Shown here: one piece after another, positions 1 to 6,916 of the stretch
Layout: every line of letters starts with the position of its first letter
Position numbering within the stretch: position 1 is the first letter of the stretch
Assembly: GCA_003132905.1 (NCBI GenBank)
Contig: PKZC01000460.1
Span: 48,014 to 54,929 of the forward strand
DNA length: 6,916 bases
Reading direction: 5' to 3'
Origin: Bryobacterales bacterium
Lineage (GTDB): Bacteria; Acidobacteriota; Terriglobia; Bryobacterales; Bryobacteraceae
The notes under the pieces: generated by a model
The model's input: only the letters and a program-made list of their open reading frames with translations
The model's database searches: none
What the model was told of the DNA's origin: nothing
Position numbers and translations under genes: made by a program

Positions 1-1475
1 ACCATCCGTGCCGTCGAAAAGCGCAAGCCGTTCATCGAAGGGGCCGCCATATCCACCGAGGCCCGAAGTTCCATGCGCATGGCGGCCTGAATGGTGGCCA
101 TCAATAGCGCGGCAGAAATTCCCTTGCCCGCCACATCGCCAATGGCAATCGCCAGTTTGCCGTCCACCAACTGGTAGTCGTAGTAATCGCCCGATACCAT
201 GCGCGCCGGATGGCAACATCCCAGCACTTGCAGGCTCTCGAACACCGGCGGAGCCTTTGGATAGAGCTGGTCTTGCACTCCCCGCGCGATCTCGATCTCG
301 GCTTCCATGCGCTCTTTCTCTTTCGCCACAACCAGCAATCGCTCCAGATTCTTGGTCATGGTATTGAAAGAACCGCTGAGTTCGGCCAGCTGATCGCGCC
401 CCGATACCCCGATCAAATGCGAAAAGTCCCCACGCATCACTCGCTCGGTTCCCTCATACAACGAATGGACCGCGCCAGTGATGCTGCGCGACATAGAAAT
501 CCCGATCGCCAAGCCAGCCACCGCAACGATCAGAAACGCCACGGCCACAGCATAAAAGAAAACCAGAACGGCACCGCCCAGTTCGTCGCTGCTTTGGCTC
601 AGAATGGTGGTAAGAATCGAAGAGAGCCGCGCGTAACCCACCAGCAGCGCCGTCTCCGTGCGTTCTGGACGCCCCCAATCCACGGCCTGCATGAGCGATC
701 CCCAACGCACTGGGATGTCCAACTGGTTTACGGGCGGAGACAGCGCCGTTCGAGGCGCCTCGCCACCGGCCGGCGACAACGCCCCTTCATCGCCCGCACC
801 CAGCCTGGTGAAATAAACATCGCCCAAGGCCGGCATCATCGTACTCAAATAACGCGGCGACAAAGGCGCCAACGCCAGCACCTGCTGGTCGCCTGCGACG
901 ACGTCGGCCCAGGCGTAATAACGGTCGTTGCGAAGCGCTAATCCCCGGGAATTGGCAGCCAGACTGGCCGGCAAACTGACATCGGCATTGGGCGGCCATC
1001 GCTTGGCCACGCCATTCTGCCTGACCCACAAAATCAAACCGGGAAAGCGCTGCTGATCCGTCTCGCCGACCTGCTGAATGTTGGCCTGAGACAAGCTCAA
1101 ATCCTGGGCTACCGATCGAAGCGATACCAGCCGCCGGTCCAATTCAGACCGTACCAGGTAAACGGCCACTTGCCCGGCCAAAATATAGGCGCCCAATCCC
1201 ACCAGCATCAGCACCAGCAGAATGGGCAGCACCGCGATGAAAAGGTACGCCACCATCAGCCGGTTCCGCAGGCTCCAGGTGAGCTTCCTCAGCCCCAGCC
1301 GCAGCAAGCGCAGCGCGATCCACGCGCCCAGGACGAACGTGACGAATGCGACGATCGTTTCGAAGCCGCTGCCCGGCCAGGTGGCGAGCAGGATCAGATA
1401 CAGAATCAGGGCCGCGGCGAAAGTTTTCTCCACCTTCCCGGCCCGCTTCCAGACTGATTGGATGGAATGCTTCAC
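1..1475 (-). CDS. Membrane-anchored HAMP domain PP2C (SpoIIE/RsbU-type) serine/threonine phosphatase, partial (C-terminus beyond window start)
   Basis: Translating the reverse strand from a GTG at 1475 gives an uninterrupted frame to the window edge (491 complete codons). Hydrophobic segments lie near residues 19-32, 39-58, 74-108 and 300-328. Residues about 110-298 between the last two are probably an extracytoplasmic sensor region, including an Ala/Pro/Gly-rich stretch around 225-250. A HAMP-like segment follows (about 325-380), then a charged linker helix (KEKERMEAEIEIARGVQDQL) typical of RsbU-like proteins. The start of the SpoIIE phosphatase domain is clear: VSGDYYDY (427-434) and IAIGDVAGKGISAALLMA (443-460) carry the metal-binding Asp and Gly residues of the family. 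Such enzymes dephosphorylate anti-anti-sigma or similar partner-switching proteins; the target here is unknown. The GTG overlaps the upstream stop codon (GTGA), so it is probably translationally coupled. No strong Shine-Dalgarno is visible. The rest of the catalytic domain is outside the window, so completeness cannot be judged. Confidence 0.9.
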   Translation of the reverse strand, partial: MKHSIQSVWKRAGKVEKTFAAALILYLILLATWPGSGFETIVAFVTFVLGAWIALRLLRLGLRKLTWSLRNRLMVAYLFIAVLPILLVLMLVGLGAYILAGQVAVYLVRSELDRRLVSLRSVAQDLSLSQANIQQVGETDQQRFPGLILWVRQNGVAKRWPPNADVSLPASLAANSRGLALRNDRYYAWADVVAGDQQVLALAPLSPRYLSTMMPALGDVYFTRLGAGDEGALSPAGGEAPRTALSPPVNQLDIPVRWGSLMQAVDWGRPERTETALLVGYARLSSILTTILSQSSDELGGAVLVFFYAVAVAFLIVAVAGLAIGISMSRSITGAVHSLYEGTERVMRGDFSHLIGVSGRDQLAELSGSFNTMTKNLERLLVVAKEKERMEAEIEIARGVQDQLYPKAPPVFESLQVLGCCHPARMVSGDYYDYQLVDGKLAIAIGDVAGKGISAALLMATIQAAMRMELRASVDMAAPSMNGLRFSTARM

Positions 1476-2269
1476 ACGCGCGACTTGGCGATCTCGGGAG
1501 TTTCGGGCGCCGCTTCGGGCAGGGGCTTCTCCGGCTCCAGGAAATACCTGGTCAACTGCTCCTGCAAGATACCAAGCGCGGTTTCGGGATCGTCGGCGTA
1601 CTGAAACAGATTCAAATCGTCCCGATCGATGGTGCCGTGTTCCACCAGCGCTTCGAAATTCAACACCTCGCGCCAGAATTTTGTGCCGTACAGCACGATT
1701 ACGATTTTGCTCTCCAGCTTCTGCGTTTGAGCCAGCGTCAAGATTTCGAAGAGTTCGTCCATGGTTCCGAATCCACCCGGGAAAATCACCAGCGCTTTCG
1801 CCAGGTACGCAAACCAGAATTTGCGCATGAAGAAGTAGTGGAACTCAAACGATAATTCGGGCGTGATGAACGGATTCGGACGCTGCTCGAACGGCAAGCC
1901 GATGTTCAGTCCAATGTTTTTACCGCCCGCATCCGACGCACCGCGGTTGGCCGCTTCCATAATCCCGGGACCGCCGCCCGAACAGATCACAAAGCGATGG
2001 GACGTGGATTCCAGTTTGCTGGTCCATTCGGTGACTAAACGGGCCAGCGTGCGCGCGTCGCGATAGTACCGGCCTAGGGGGCCTTCCTCGCTGATCCTGG
2101 CCGATCCAAAAAAGACGATTGTGTCCTGAATCTTTTCATCGCGAAAGTGCGACAAAGGCTCCAGGTATTCCGAGAGAATGCGCAAACCGCGCGCGTCTGG
2201 ACTCTCGAGAAAAGTCTCGTTGAGATATGCCACCGGCCGGTGGCTGTTGTTGGAGCTGTCTGCAATCAT
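1472..2269 (-). CDS. LOG/TIGR00730-family Rossmann-fold protein (putative nucleoside 5'-monophosphate phosphoribohydrolase)
   Basis: This 265-residue protein has the two signature motifs of the LOG family, often misnamed 'lysine decarboxylase'. They are SGGGPGIMEAANRGA (97-111) and PGGFGTMDE (164-172), the latter carrying the catalytic glutamate of the PGGxGTxxE signature. FFGSARI (53-59) is the first Rossmann strand and loop, and MRK at 148-150 fits the family's conserved Arg/Lys. Characterised relatives cleave the N-glycosidic bond of nucleoside 5'-monophosphates, releasing the base and ribose 5-phosphate, in the cytoplasm. In plants and some bacteria this activates cytokinins. The protein is longer than minimal LOG enzymes (about 180-200 residues): roughly 50 residues precede the Rossmann core and a Pro/Glu-rich tail (245-265) follows it. 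The ATG at 2269 overlaps the lpxD stop (ATGA) and the stop overlaps the phosphatase GTG, so it is the middle gene of a coupled operon. The exact substrate cannot be read from sequence. Confidence 0.9.
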   Translation of the reverse strand: MIADSSNNSHRPVAYLNETFLESPDARGLRILSEYLEPLSHFRDEKIQDTIVFFGSARISEEGPLGRYYRDARTLARLVTEWTSKLESTSHRFVICSGGGPGIMEAANRGASDAGGKNIGLNIGLPFEQRPNPFITPELSFEFHYFFMRKFWFAYLAKALVIFPGGFGTMDELFEILTLAQTQKLESKIVIVLYGTKFWREVLNFEALVEHGTIDRDDLNLFQYADDPETALGILQEQLTRYFLEPEKPLPEAAPETPEIAKSRV

Positions 2270-3327
2270 TGGGACGGGGCCGCGCCTTCCAGGCGCTCTA
2301 AACGCTTTTCCAATTGTCTCACTGTCTTCAGCACCTCAGGCAATTTTGGAAATGCGGTGATGGCACGCAGCCATTCGCGAGCTTCAAACGCGGGCGAACC
2401 CGACATGACAGCGCCTTCCGGGACGTCGCCGCCGATTCCGCTCTGCGCGTAGATCACCGCATTATCGTGAATGGTGAGATGCCCGGAAATTCCCACTTGT
2501 CCAGCGAGCAGGACATTCTTCTCCAGCACCGATCCACCGGCCAGGCCGGTCTGCGCGCAAATGATGTTGTCCTCCCCTACGACGCACGCATGTCCCACCT
2601 GCACCAGGCTATCGATCTTGGCCCCGCGCTTCACACGCGTCTCGCCCACTGTCGCCCGATCGACCGACGTCAGCGATTGGATCTCCACATCGTCTTCAAT
2701 CACCGTCTTGCCCGACTGCACGATCTTGAAGTGCGTCCCCTCGCGCGTCTTGGCGAAGCCGAATCCGTCGCTGCCCACCACCACCCCGTTTTGCAAGATC
2801 ACTCGATGGCCGATCCGGCAATACTCGCGAACCACGGCATGCGAATGCGCGCAAAAATCGTCGCCGATCTCAGCGCCTTCGTAAATCACGACATGCGGAT
2901 GCAGCACGGCGTTTTTGCCGATGGTCACGTACTCGCCAACCACAGCGAAGGCGCCTATCGATGCTCCCTCGCCGATCTGGGCCGTCGCCGCTACGGAGGC
3001 TTGCGGATGGATACCGGGCTTCGTCCGCGGCGGCTGGTAAAACAAAGCCAGGGCCCGGGCAAAATCGTGATAGGGGTTCGACGAAACCAGGCTGGCCGGC
3101 TGAGCCTGTGCCCCACTTGGCGCCAGAGGCTGCTTCACCAAGATCGCCCCCGCGTGGGTCTCCTTTACCTTGGGCGCGTACTTTGGATTAGCTAGGAACG
3201 TCAGTTCCGTAGGGCCTGCCCGCTCCACGCCCGCCACACCCGTGATCTCGATATCAGGGCTGCCATGCAACTGGCAACCCAGCCGCGCCGCGAGATCGCC
3301 CAGGCGAATCCGCTCGATAATGGACAT
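2266..3327 (-). CDS. lpxD: UDP-3-O-(3-hydroxyacyl)glucosamine N-acyltransferase LpxD
   Basis: LpxD transfers a 3-hydroxyacyl chain from acyl carrier protein to the 2-amino group of UDP-3-O-acyl-glucosamine, the third step of lipid A synthesis, in the cytoplasm. With the start used here the protein has 353 residues (E. coli LpxD has 341). The N-terminal uridine-binding domain is visible (IRLGDLAARLG, then ITGVAGVERAGPTELTFLANPKY at 28-50). A left-handed beta-helix of hexapeptide repeats runs from about 105 to 310. GSDGFGFA (185-192) is a conserved LpxD motif, and His246 in LVQVGHACVVG matches the catalytic histidine (His239 in E. coli). The C-terminus (about 328-348) is a charged helix, as in LpxD trimers. 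The frame stays open upstream to a GTG at 3429 and includes another ATG at 3345. The 3327 start was chosen because family homology begins right there, but 3345 (359 residues) is nearly as likely. Neither has a clear Shine-Dalgarno. It is first gene of the leftward operon and is not next to lpxA or fabZ here. Confidence 0.93.
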   Translation of the reverse strand: MSIIERIRLGDLAARLGCQLHGSPDIEITGVAGVERAGPTELTFLANPKYAPKVKETHAGAILVKQPLAPSGAQAQPASLVSSNPYHDFARALALFYQPPRTKPGIHPQASVAATAQIGEGASIGAFAVVGEYVTIGKNAVLHPHVVIYEGAEIGDDFCAHSHAVVREYCRIGHRVILQNGVVVGSDGFGFAKTREGTHFKIVQSGKTVIEDDVEIQSLTSVDRATVGETRVKRGAKIDSLVQVGHACVVGEDNIICAQTGLAGGSVLEKNVLLAGQVGISGHLTIHDNAVIYAQSGIGGDVPEGAVMSGSPAFEAREWLRAITAFPKLPEVLKTVRQLEKRLERLEGAAPSQ

Positions 3328-3357
3328 AGGGATGCCGATAGACATAAGGATGGCTTT

Positions 3358-3386
3358 ATTGTATCCGCGCGGGCCGATTACCTCAG
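3358..3386 (-). promoter_or_regulatory. Candidate sigma-70 promoter for the lpxD operon
   Basis: On the minus strand a TACAAT (3363-3358, 5 of 6 to the -10 consensus) lies 17 bases after CTGAGG (3386-3381), which shares only the TGA core with the -35 consensus. Transcription would start near 3351. That leaves a leader of about 24 bases to the ATG at 3327, or only about 6 bases to the ATG at 3345. The -35 is poor, so this is a suggestion from position and the -10 element. Confidence 0.35.
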
Positions 3387-3422
3387 TCCGACGGCCATGT
3401 CGAATTGAGGGACGATCTCGGG

Positions 3423-3440
3423 TAGCCACCTTAGTGGCTA
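3423..3440. repeat. Perfect 7-bp inverted repeat (TAGCCAC-CTTA-GTGGCTA) in the divergent spacer
   Basis: TAGCCAC (3423-3429) and GTGGCTA (3434-3440) are exact reverse complements around a 4-base centre. The repeat sits 29 bases before the M50 start and about 90 bases upstream of lpxD, between divergent genes. It has no T-tract, so it is not an intrinsic terminator. It could be an operator for a dimeric regulator, a leader hairpin of the M50 transcript, or one copy of a dispersed palindromic element. The window alone does not decide between these. The rest of the spacer 3328-3468 holds no gene. Confidence 0.6.
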
Positions 3441-3468
3441 AAGGGCGTCCGAAGCCGATTTCACTGTA

Positions 3469-4959
3469 ATGCGAGCCCTGCGGTACGCCCTGCGGCTGAT
3501 CTTTGCGCTGGAAGCTCTTGGATTCCTCAGCCTCGCGTTTTATGCGCTTAGGCGGTCCACCGTTCTCGGATCATCCTTGCAGCGCTTCCATTTAGGAGGG
3601 CACTCGATTCAGGAGCTGTTTTGGTTCCTGGTCTTCTTATCGCTGTTGGACGCCATTGCCGCATGGCGGATGGAGCACGGCGACGCCTTGGGACGCTGGT
3701 CGTTGCTGGCCGCGTCAATCTTCAACGTGGTCTTATTTCCCGTAGGGACCATTGTGGCCGCCGCCGGAATCTTCTATTTCGTCCGCAACCCAGCCATCGA
3801 GCCGAAAACGTATCTGAAGCATCGCCCCATTGCCGGCGATGGCACGAGCAAATGGTCGGGAACCATCTTTGTGATCGCGCAGCTGGCCTGGGGCGTTCTT
3901 GTTCTTAGCTCTATCCGTCGCTGGACGGTCGCGCGAGGAATGCACCCCATCCACTCCGAAGCCCTGTTCTGGATCACTCTGGCCGCGGCAGTCTACGGCG
4001 CCATCTTGTTTCACGAGCTGGGGCACCTGCTGCTGGGCGACATTGTAGGGTTCCGGCTAACCAGTTTCGCTGTGGGCCCGGTGAGGTTGGTTCGTTTTGG
4101 TGGTCGCTGGCGCGTTCAAATGCGCTACGACAAACTGTTCGGTGGTCACACCGCCATGGTTCCTACGTCGGCGAAGAACATCCGCGGGCGAGCCATGGTG
4201 CTGACGCTCGGAGGTCCACTGGCATCGGCGCTGCTGGGCGCCATCGGGACGATCTGCCTGCTGCTGATTCCAGCTCCCACCTGGCCGGCGGCTCTTGGCC
4301 GAACGGTGGCTTTAGCCACTGGCCTGGCATTCGGCGACTTCCTCTTTAACCTGCTGCCCCTGGCGAGCGAGGCCCAGTATTCCGACGGCGCGCGCCTGTG
4401 GCAGATGTACCGACGCGGACCCTGGTGCGACTTCCATTGCGCCAATTACTACATGGGGCTTTCCCAAACCACGCCTCTGCGTCCGCGCGACTGGCCCACG
4501 CCGATGGTGGAACGGGCCGCCGAGTTCGCCGCCCAACTGCCCCAGCCCGCTGGATCCTTCGCCATGGCCTACGCACACTTCCTGGATCGCGGCGATTGGC
4601 AGCGTCCTGTGTCCTGGCTGGAAAGGGCTCACCTGGCGTCCCAGCATGGCAGTAAATTCGCTCATGCTCTGGCCGTTGACCGCGCCTTCATCGAAGCATT
4701 CCACCGGCGCGACGGCTATGAAGCAAAACGCTGGTTTGAACAGGCGTCCATGTTGGACGATTCCACGGATTATTGGCGCTCGGCCGCTAGTGTCCGGGCC
4801 ATCCAGGGCGACCTGACCGGCGCATCCGAGGCCTGGGCCAAGGCGTCCAACATGGCGCAGGAGCGGCCTTCCACCGGCGTCTATGACATGGATCGAGACC
4901 AGATCAAGGCCATCGGCGCATGGCTGGAACAGCTTCGTTCCCAGCCGGTTTCCGCGTGA
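3469..4959 (+). CDS. M50-family (site-2-protease-like) membrane zinc metallopeptidase with TPR-like C-terminal region
   Basis: This is a 496-residue integral membrane protein. The zinc motif HELGH is at 182-186, at the end of a hydrophobic helix (about 166-188), with Glu183 as the expected catalytic base. The second M50 signature follows: FNLLPLASEAQYSDG (293-307) with Asp306 as the likely third zinc ligand, preceded by GGPLASALLGA (248-258), also typical of the family. Further hydrophobic segments are near 8-27, 50-66, 78-102, 130-148, 242-268 and 272-298. There is no obvious PDZ domain between the two motifs. Residues about 345-465 look like helix pairs resembling degenerate TPR units (365-391, 400-430, 435-462). 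Family members cut transmembrane substrates such as anti-sigma factors; the substrate here is unknown. A CDFHC cluster (320-324) follows the catalytic region. The ATG at 3469 has no clear Shine-Dalgarno, but the hydrophobic N-terminus begins directly after it. The next gene starts 11 bases after the stop. Confidence 0.85.
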   Translation: MRALRYALRLIFALEALGFLSLAFYALRRSTVLGSSLQRFHLGGHSIQELFWFLVFLSLLDAIAAWRMEHGDALGRWSLLAASIFNVVLFPVGTIVAAAGIFYFVRNPAIEPKTYLKHRPIAGDGTSKWSGTIFVIAQLAWGVLVLSSIRRWTVARGMHPIHSEALFWITLAAAVYGAILFHELGHLLLGDIVGFRLTSFAVGPVRLVRFGGRWRVQMRYDKLFGGHTAMVPTSAKNIRGRAMVLTLGGPLASALLGAIGTICLLLIPAPTWPAALGRTVALATGLAFGDFLFNLLPLASEAQYSDGARLWQMYRRGPWCDFHCANYYMGLSQTTPLRPRDWPTPMVERAAEFAAQLPQPAGSFAMAYAHFLDRGDWQRPVSWLERAHLASQHGSKFAHALAVDRAFIEAFHRRDGYEAKRWFEQASMLDDSTDYWRSAASVRAIQGDLTGASEAWAKASNMAQERPSTGVYDMDRDQIKAIGAWLEQLRSQPVSA

Positions 4960-4970
4960 TTAGGGAAGGG

Positions 4971-5285
4971 ATGAGGTACTTTCCGTACTTGTTCGTCCTC
5001 CTGGGCGGGTTGTGGTTTACTTGGGACTTCTTGTTGCCGGGACGAACCCTGCGAGATTGGCGGCAGAAAGCCAAGACCTTCTTCGGCATGTTCGCCATAT
5101 TATGGGCAATGCTGAGCCTATGTGCCGTCGCCCATCCGGAAATTCGGTATTCGGGATGGGGCACCGCGTTCTATTCGTTCAAGGGTACCTTGGGCGGGAT
5201 GGCGATCGGACTACTCATTTGTTTGAGCCTAGCAGCCGAGAAGCACGGAACACGGAAGAACATCAAGGGCGACCTGCGTGAGTAG
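4971..5285 (+). CDS. Small three-helix membrane protein of unknown function
   Basis: I do not recognise this 104-residue protein. It has three hydrophobic segments (about 4-22, 36-54, 70-88), a short basic loop after the first (RTLRDWRQKAK), and a hydrophilic basic tail (about 90-104). The start at 4971 was chosen because AGGGA (4962-4966) sits 4 bases upstream. An in-frame ATG at 4920 would add 17 residues but overlap the M50 gene by 40 bases and lacks this site. The gene begins 11 bases after the M50 stop, so the two are probably co-transcribed and may work together in the membrane; that link is inference only. The tail is encoded partly by a tandem 7-base repeat (5244-5257), so the C-terminus may be poorly conserved. 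Confidence 0.7.
   Translation: MRYFPYLFVLLGGLWFTWDFLLPGRTLRDWRQKAKTFFGMFAILWAMLSLCAVAHPEIRYSGWGTAFYSFKGTLGGMAIGLLICLSLAAEKHGTRKNIKGDLRE
5244..5257 (+). repeat. Tandem duplication of the 7-mer CACGGAA
   Basis: Two exact adjacent copies of CACGGAA (5244-5250 and 5251-5257) lie in the last part of the small membrane protein gene and encode part of residues 92-96. Two copies of a short unit are weak evidence of slippage or of a decayed intergenic repeat incorporated into the gene end. Confidence 0.4.
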
Positions 5286-5298
5286 TTCGTCGGACTAC

Positions 5299-5327
5299 TT
5301 GACAACAACACACTAAAGTTTAATAAT
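5299..5327 (+). promoter_or_regulatory. Sigma-70-type promoter of dnaK
   Basis: A perfect -35 TTGACA (5299-5304) is followed after 17 bases by AATAAT (5322-5327), 5 of 6 to the -10 consensus. Transcription should start near 5334, giving a leader of about 45 bases to the dnaK ATG at 5379. No CIRCE element (TTAGCACTC-N9-GAGTGCTAA) and no HAIR-type repeat is visible around it. A small TAAA-G-TTTA symmetry (5314-5322) overlaps the spacer and -10, but its 4-bp arms are too short to call an operator. Confidence 0.75.
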
Positions 5328-5334
5328 GGTTGCA

Positions 5335-5361
5335 GGCTAAAACGAAGCCGGATTCGTAGCC
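5335..5361 (+). promoter_or_regulatory. Hairpin in the dnaK 5' leader, just upstream of the ribosome binding site
   Basis: GGCTA (5335-5339) pairs with TAGCC (5357-5361), and CGAA (5343-5346) pairs with TTCG (5353-5356). This gives a 9-bp stem with a 3-base AAA bulge and a 6-base loop. It begins at about the predicted transcript start and ends one base before AAGGA (5363-5367); AGGGA (5371-5375) is the second candidate Shine-Dalgarno. TTCG (5353-5356) can instead pair with CGAA at 5361-5364, which would cover the first bases of AAGGA. There is no following T-tract, so it is not a terminator for the upstream gene. The regulatory role is inferred. Confidence 0.5.
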
Positions 5362-5378
5362 GAAGGATTAAGGGAAGA

Positions 5379-6916
<1,538 letters not shown>

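Noticed and set aside
1..60. Possible frameshift in the phosphatase near the window edge, because another frame reads DERLALFDGTDG
   Set aside because: The original frame stays open and reads NGLRFSTARM, which fits the segment before the conserved LN of RsbU-like phosphatases. No frameshift is needed.
210..941. Plus-strand open frame of 243 codons opposite the phosphatase gene
   Set aside because: Its translation is rich in Arg, His and Gln with no recognisable motif, and it lies antisense to a frame with clear HAMP and SpoIIE motifs. It is a shadow in high-GC DNA.
2314..3195. Plus-strand open frame of 293 codons opposite lpxD
   Set aside because: Long, but fully antisense to an unmistakable lpxD. 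Its composition is that of a reversed hexapeptide-repeat gene, with no domain or ribosome binding site.
3405..3434. Plus-strand promoter for the M50 gene from TTGAGG at 3405
   Set aside because: No acceptable -10 hexamer lies 16-18 bases downstream, so the promoter of this gene is not identified.
5286..5361. Intrinsic terminator between the small membrane protein gene and dnaK
   Set aside because: The only clear stem (5335-5361) lies after the dnaK promoter and has no T-tract, so it belongs to the dnaK leader.
5286..5378. CIRCE or HAIR heat-shock operator upstream of dnaK
   Set aside because: I looked for TTAGCACTC/GAGTGCTAA and CTTGAGT/ACTCAAG half-sites and found neither.

Overview
The window looks like chromosomal DNA from a Gram-negative bacterium of high GC content. 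The style suggests Acidobacteria (Solibacter/Bryobacter-like). That placement is inferred from the LpxD gene (lipid A synthesis, so an outer membrane), the DnaK sequence, the SpoIIE-type phosphatase with a multi-pass N-terminus and the M50 membrane protease. No marker gene here proves it.

Minus-strand block (about 3345 down to 1). Three genes run leftward and are tightly coupled. An LpxD acyltransferase (3327-2266) overlaps a LOG/TIGR00730-family nucleotide hydrolase-like protein (2269-1472) through an ATGA stop/start. That gene overlaps a membrane-bound HAMP + SpoIIE-type PP2C phosphatase (GTG at 1475, running off the window start) through a GTGA. The phosphatase frame is open from 1475 to the window edge. 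Its first 491 residues show four membrane segments, an extracytoplasmic region, HAMP, a linker helix and the first part of the phosphatase domain.

Divergent spacer (3328-3468). It holds a plausible leftward promoter for lpxD and a perfect 7-bp inverted repeat with a 4-base loop (3423-3440).

Plus-strand block (3469-6916). A 496-residue M50 (site-2-protease-like) membrane metallopeptidase has HELGH and a downstream NxxP...DG motif, no PDZ domain, and a TPR-like C-terminal tail. Eleven bases later comes a 104-residue three-helix membrane protein I do not recognise. After a 93-base spacer, dnaK starts at 5379 and is cut by the window end after 512 codons. The spacer carries a near-consensus sigma-70 promoter and a leader hairpin that ends one base before the Shine-Dalgarno region.

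The genes do not form one obvious pathway. The left operon pairs envelope synthesis with a nucleotide hydrolase and a signalling phosphatase. The M50 protease and small membrane protein form a likely second unit, and dnaK has its own promoter. No mobile element, RNA gene, CRISPR array or phage gene was seen. The best leads for something new are the M50 + small membrane protein pair, the dnaK leader structure and the unusual coupling of lpxD to a phosphatase.
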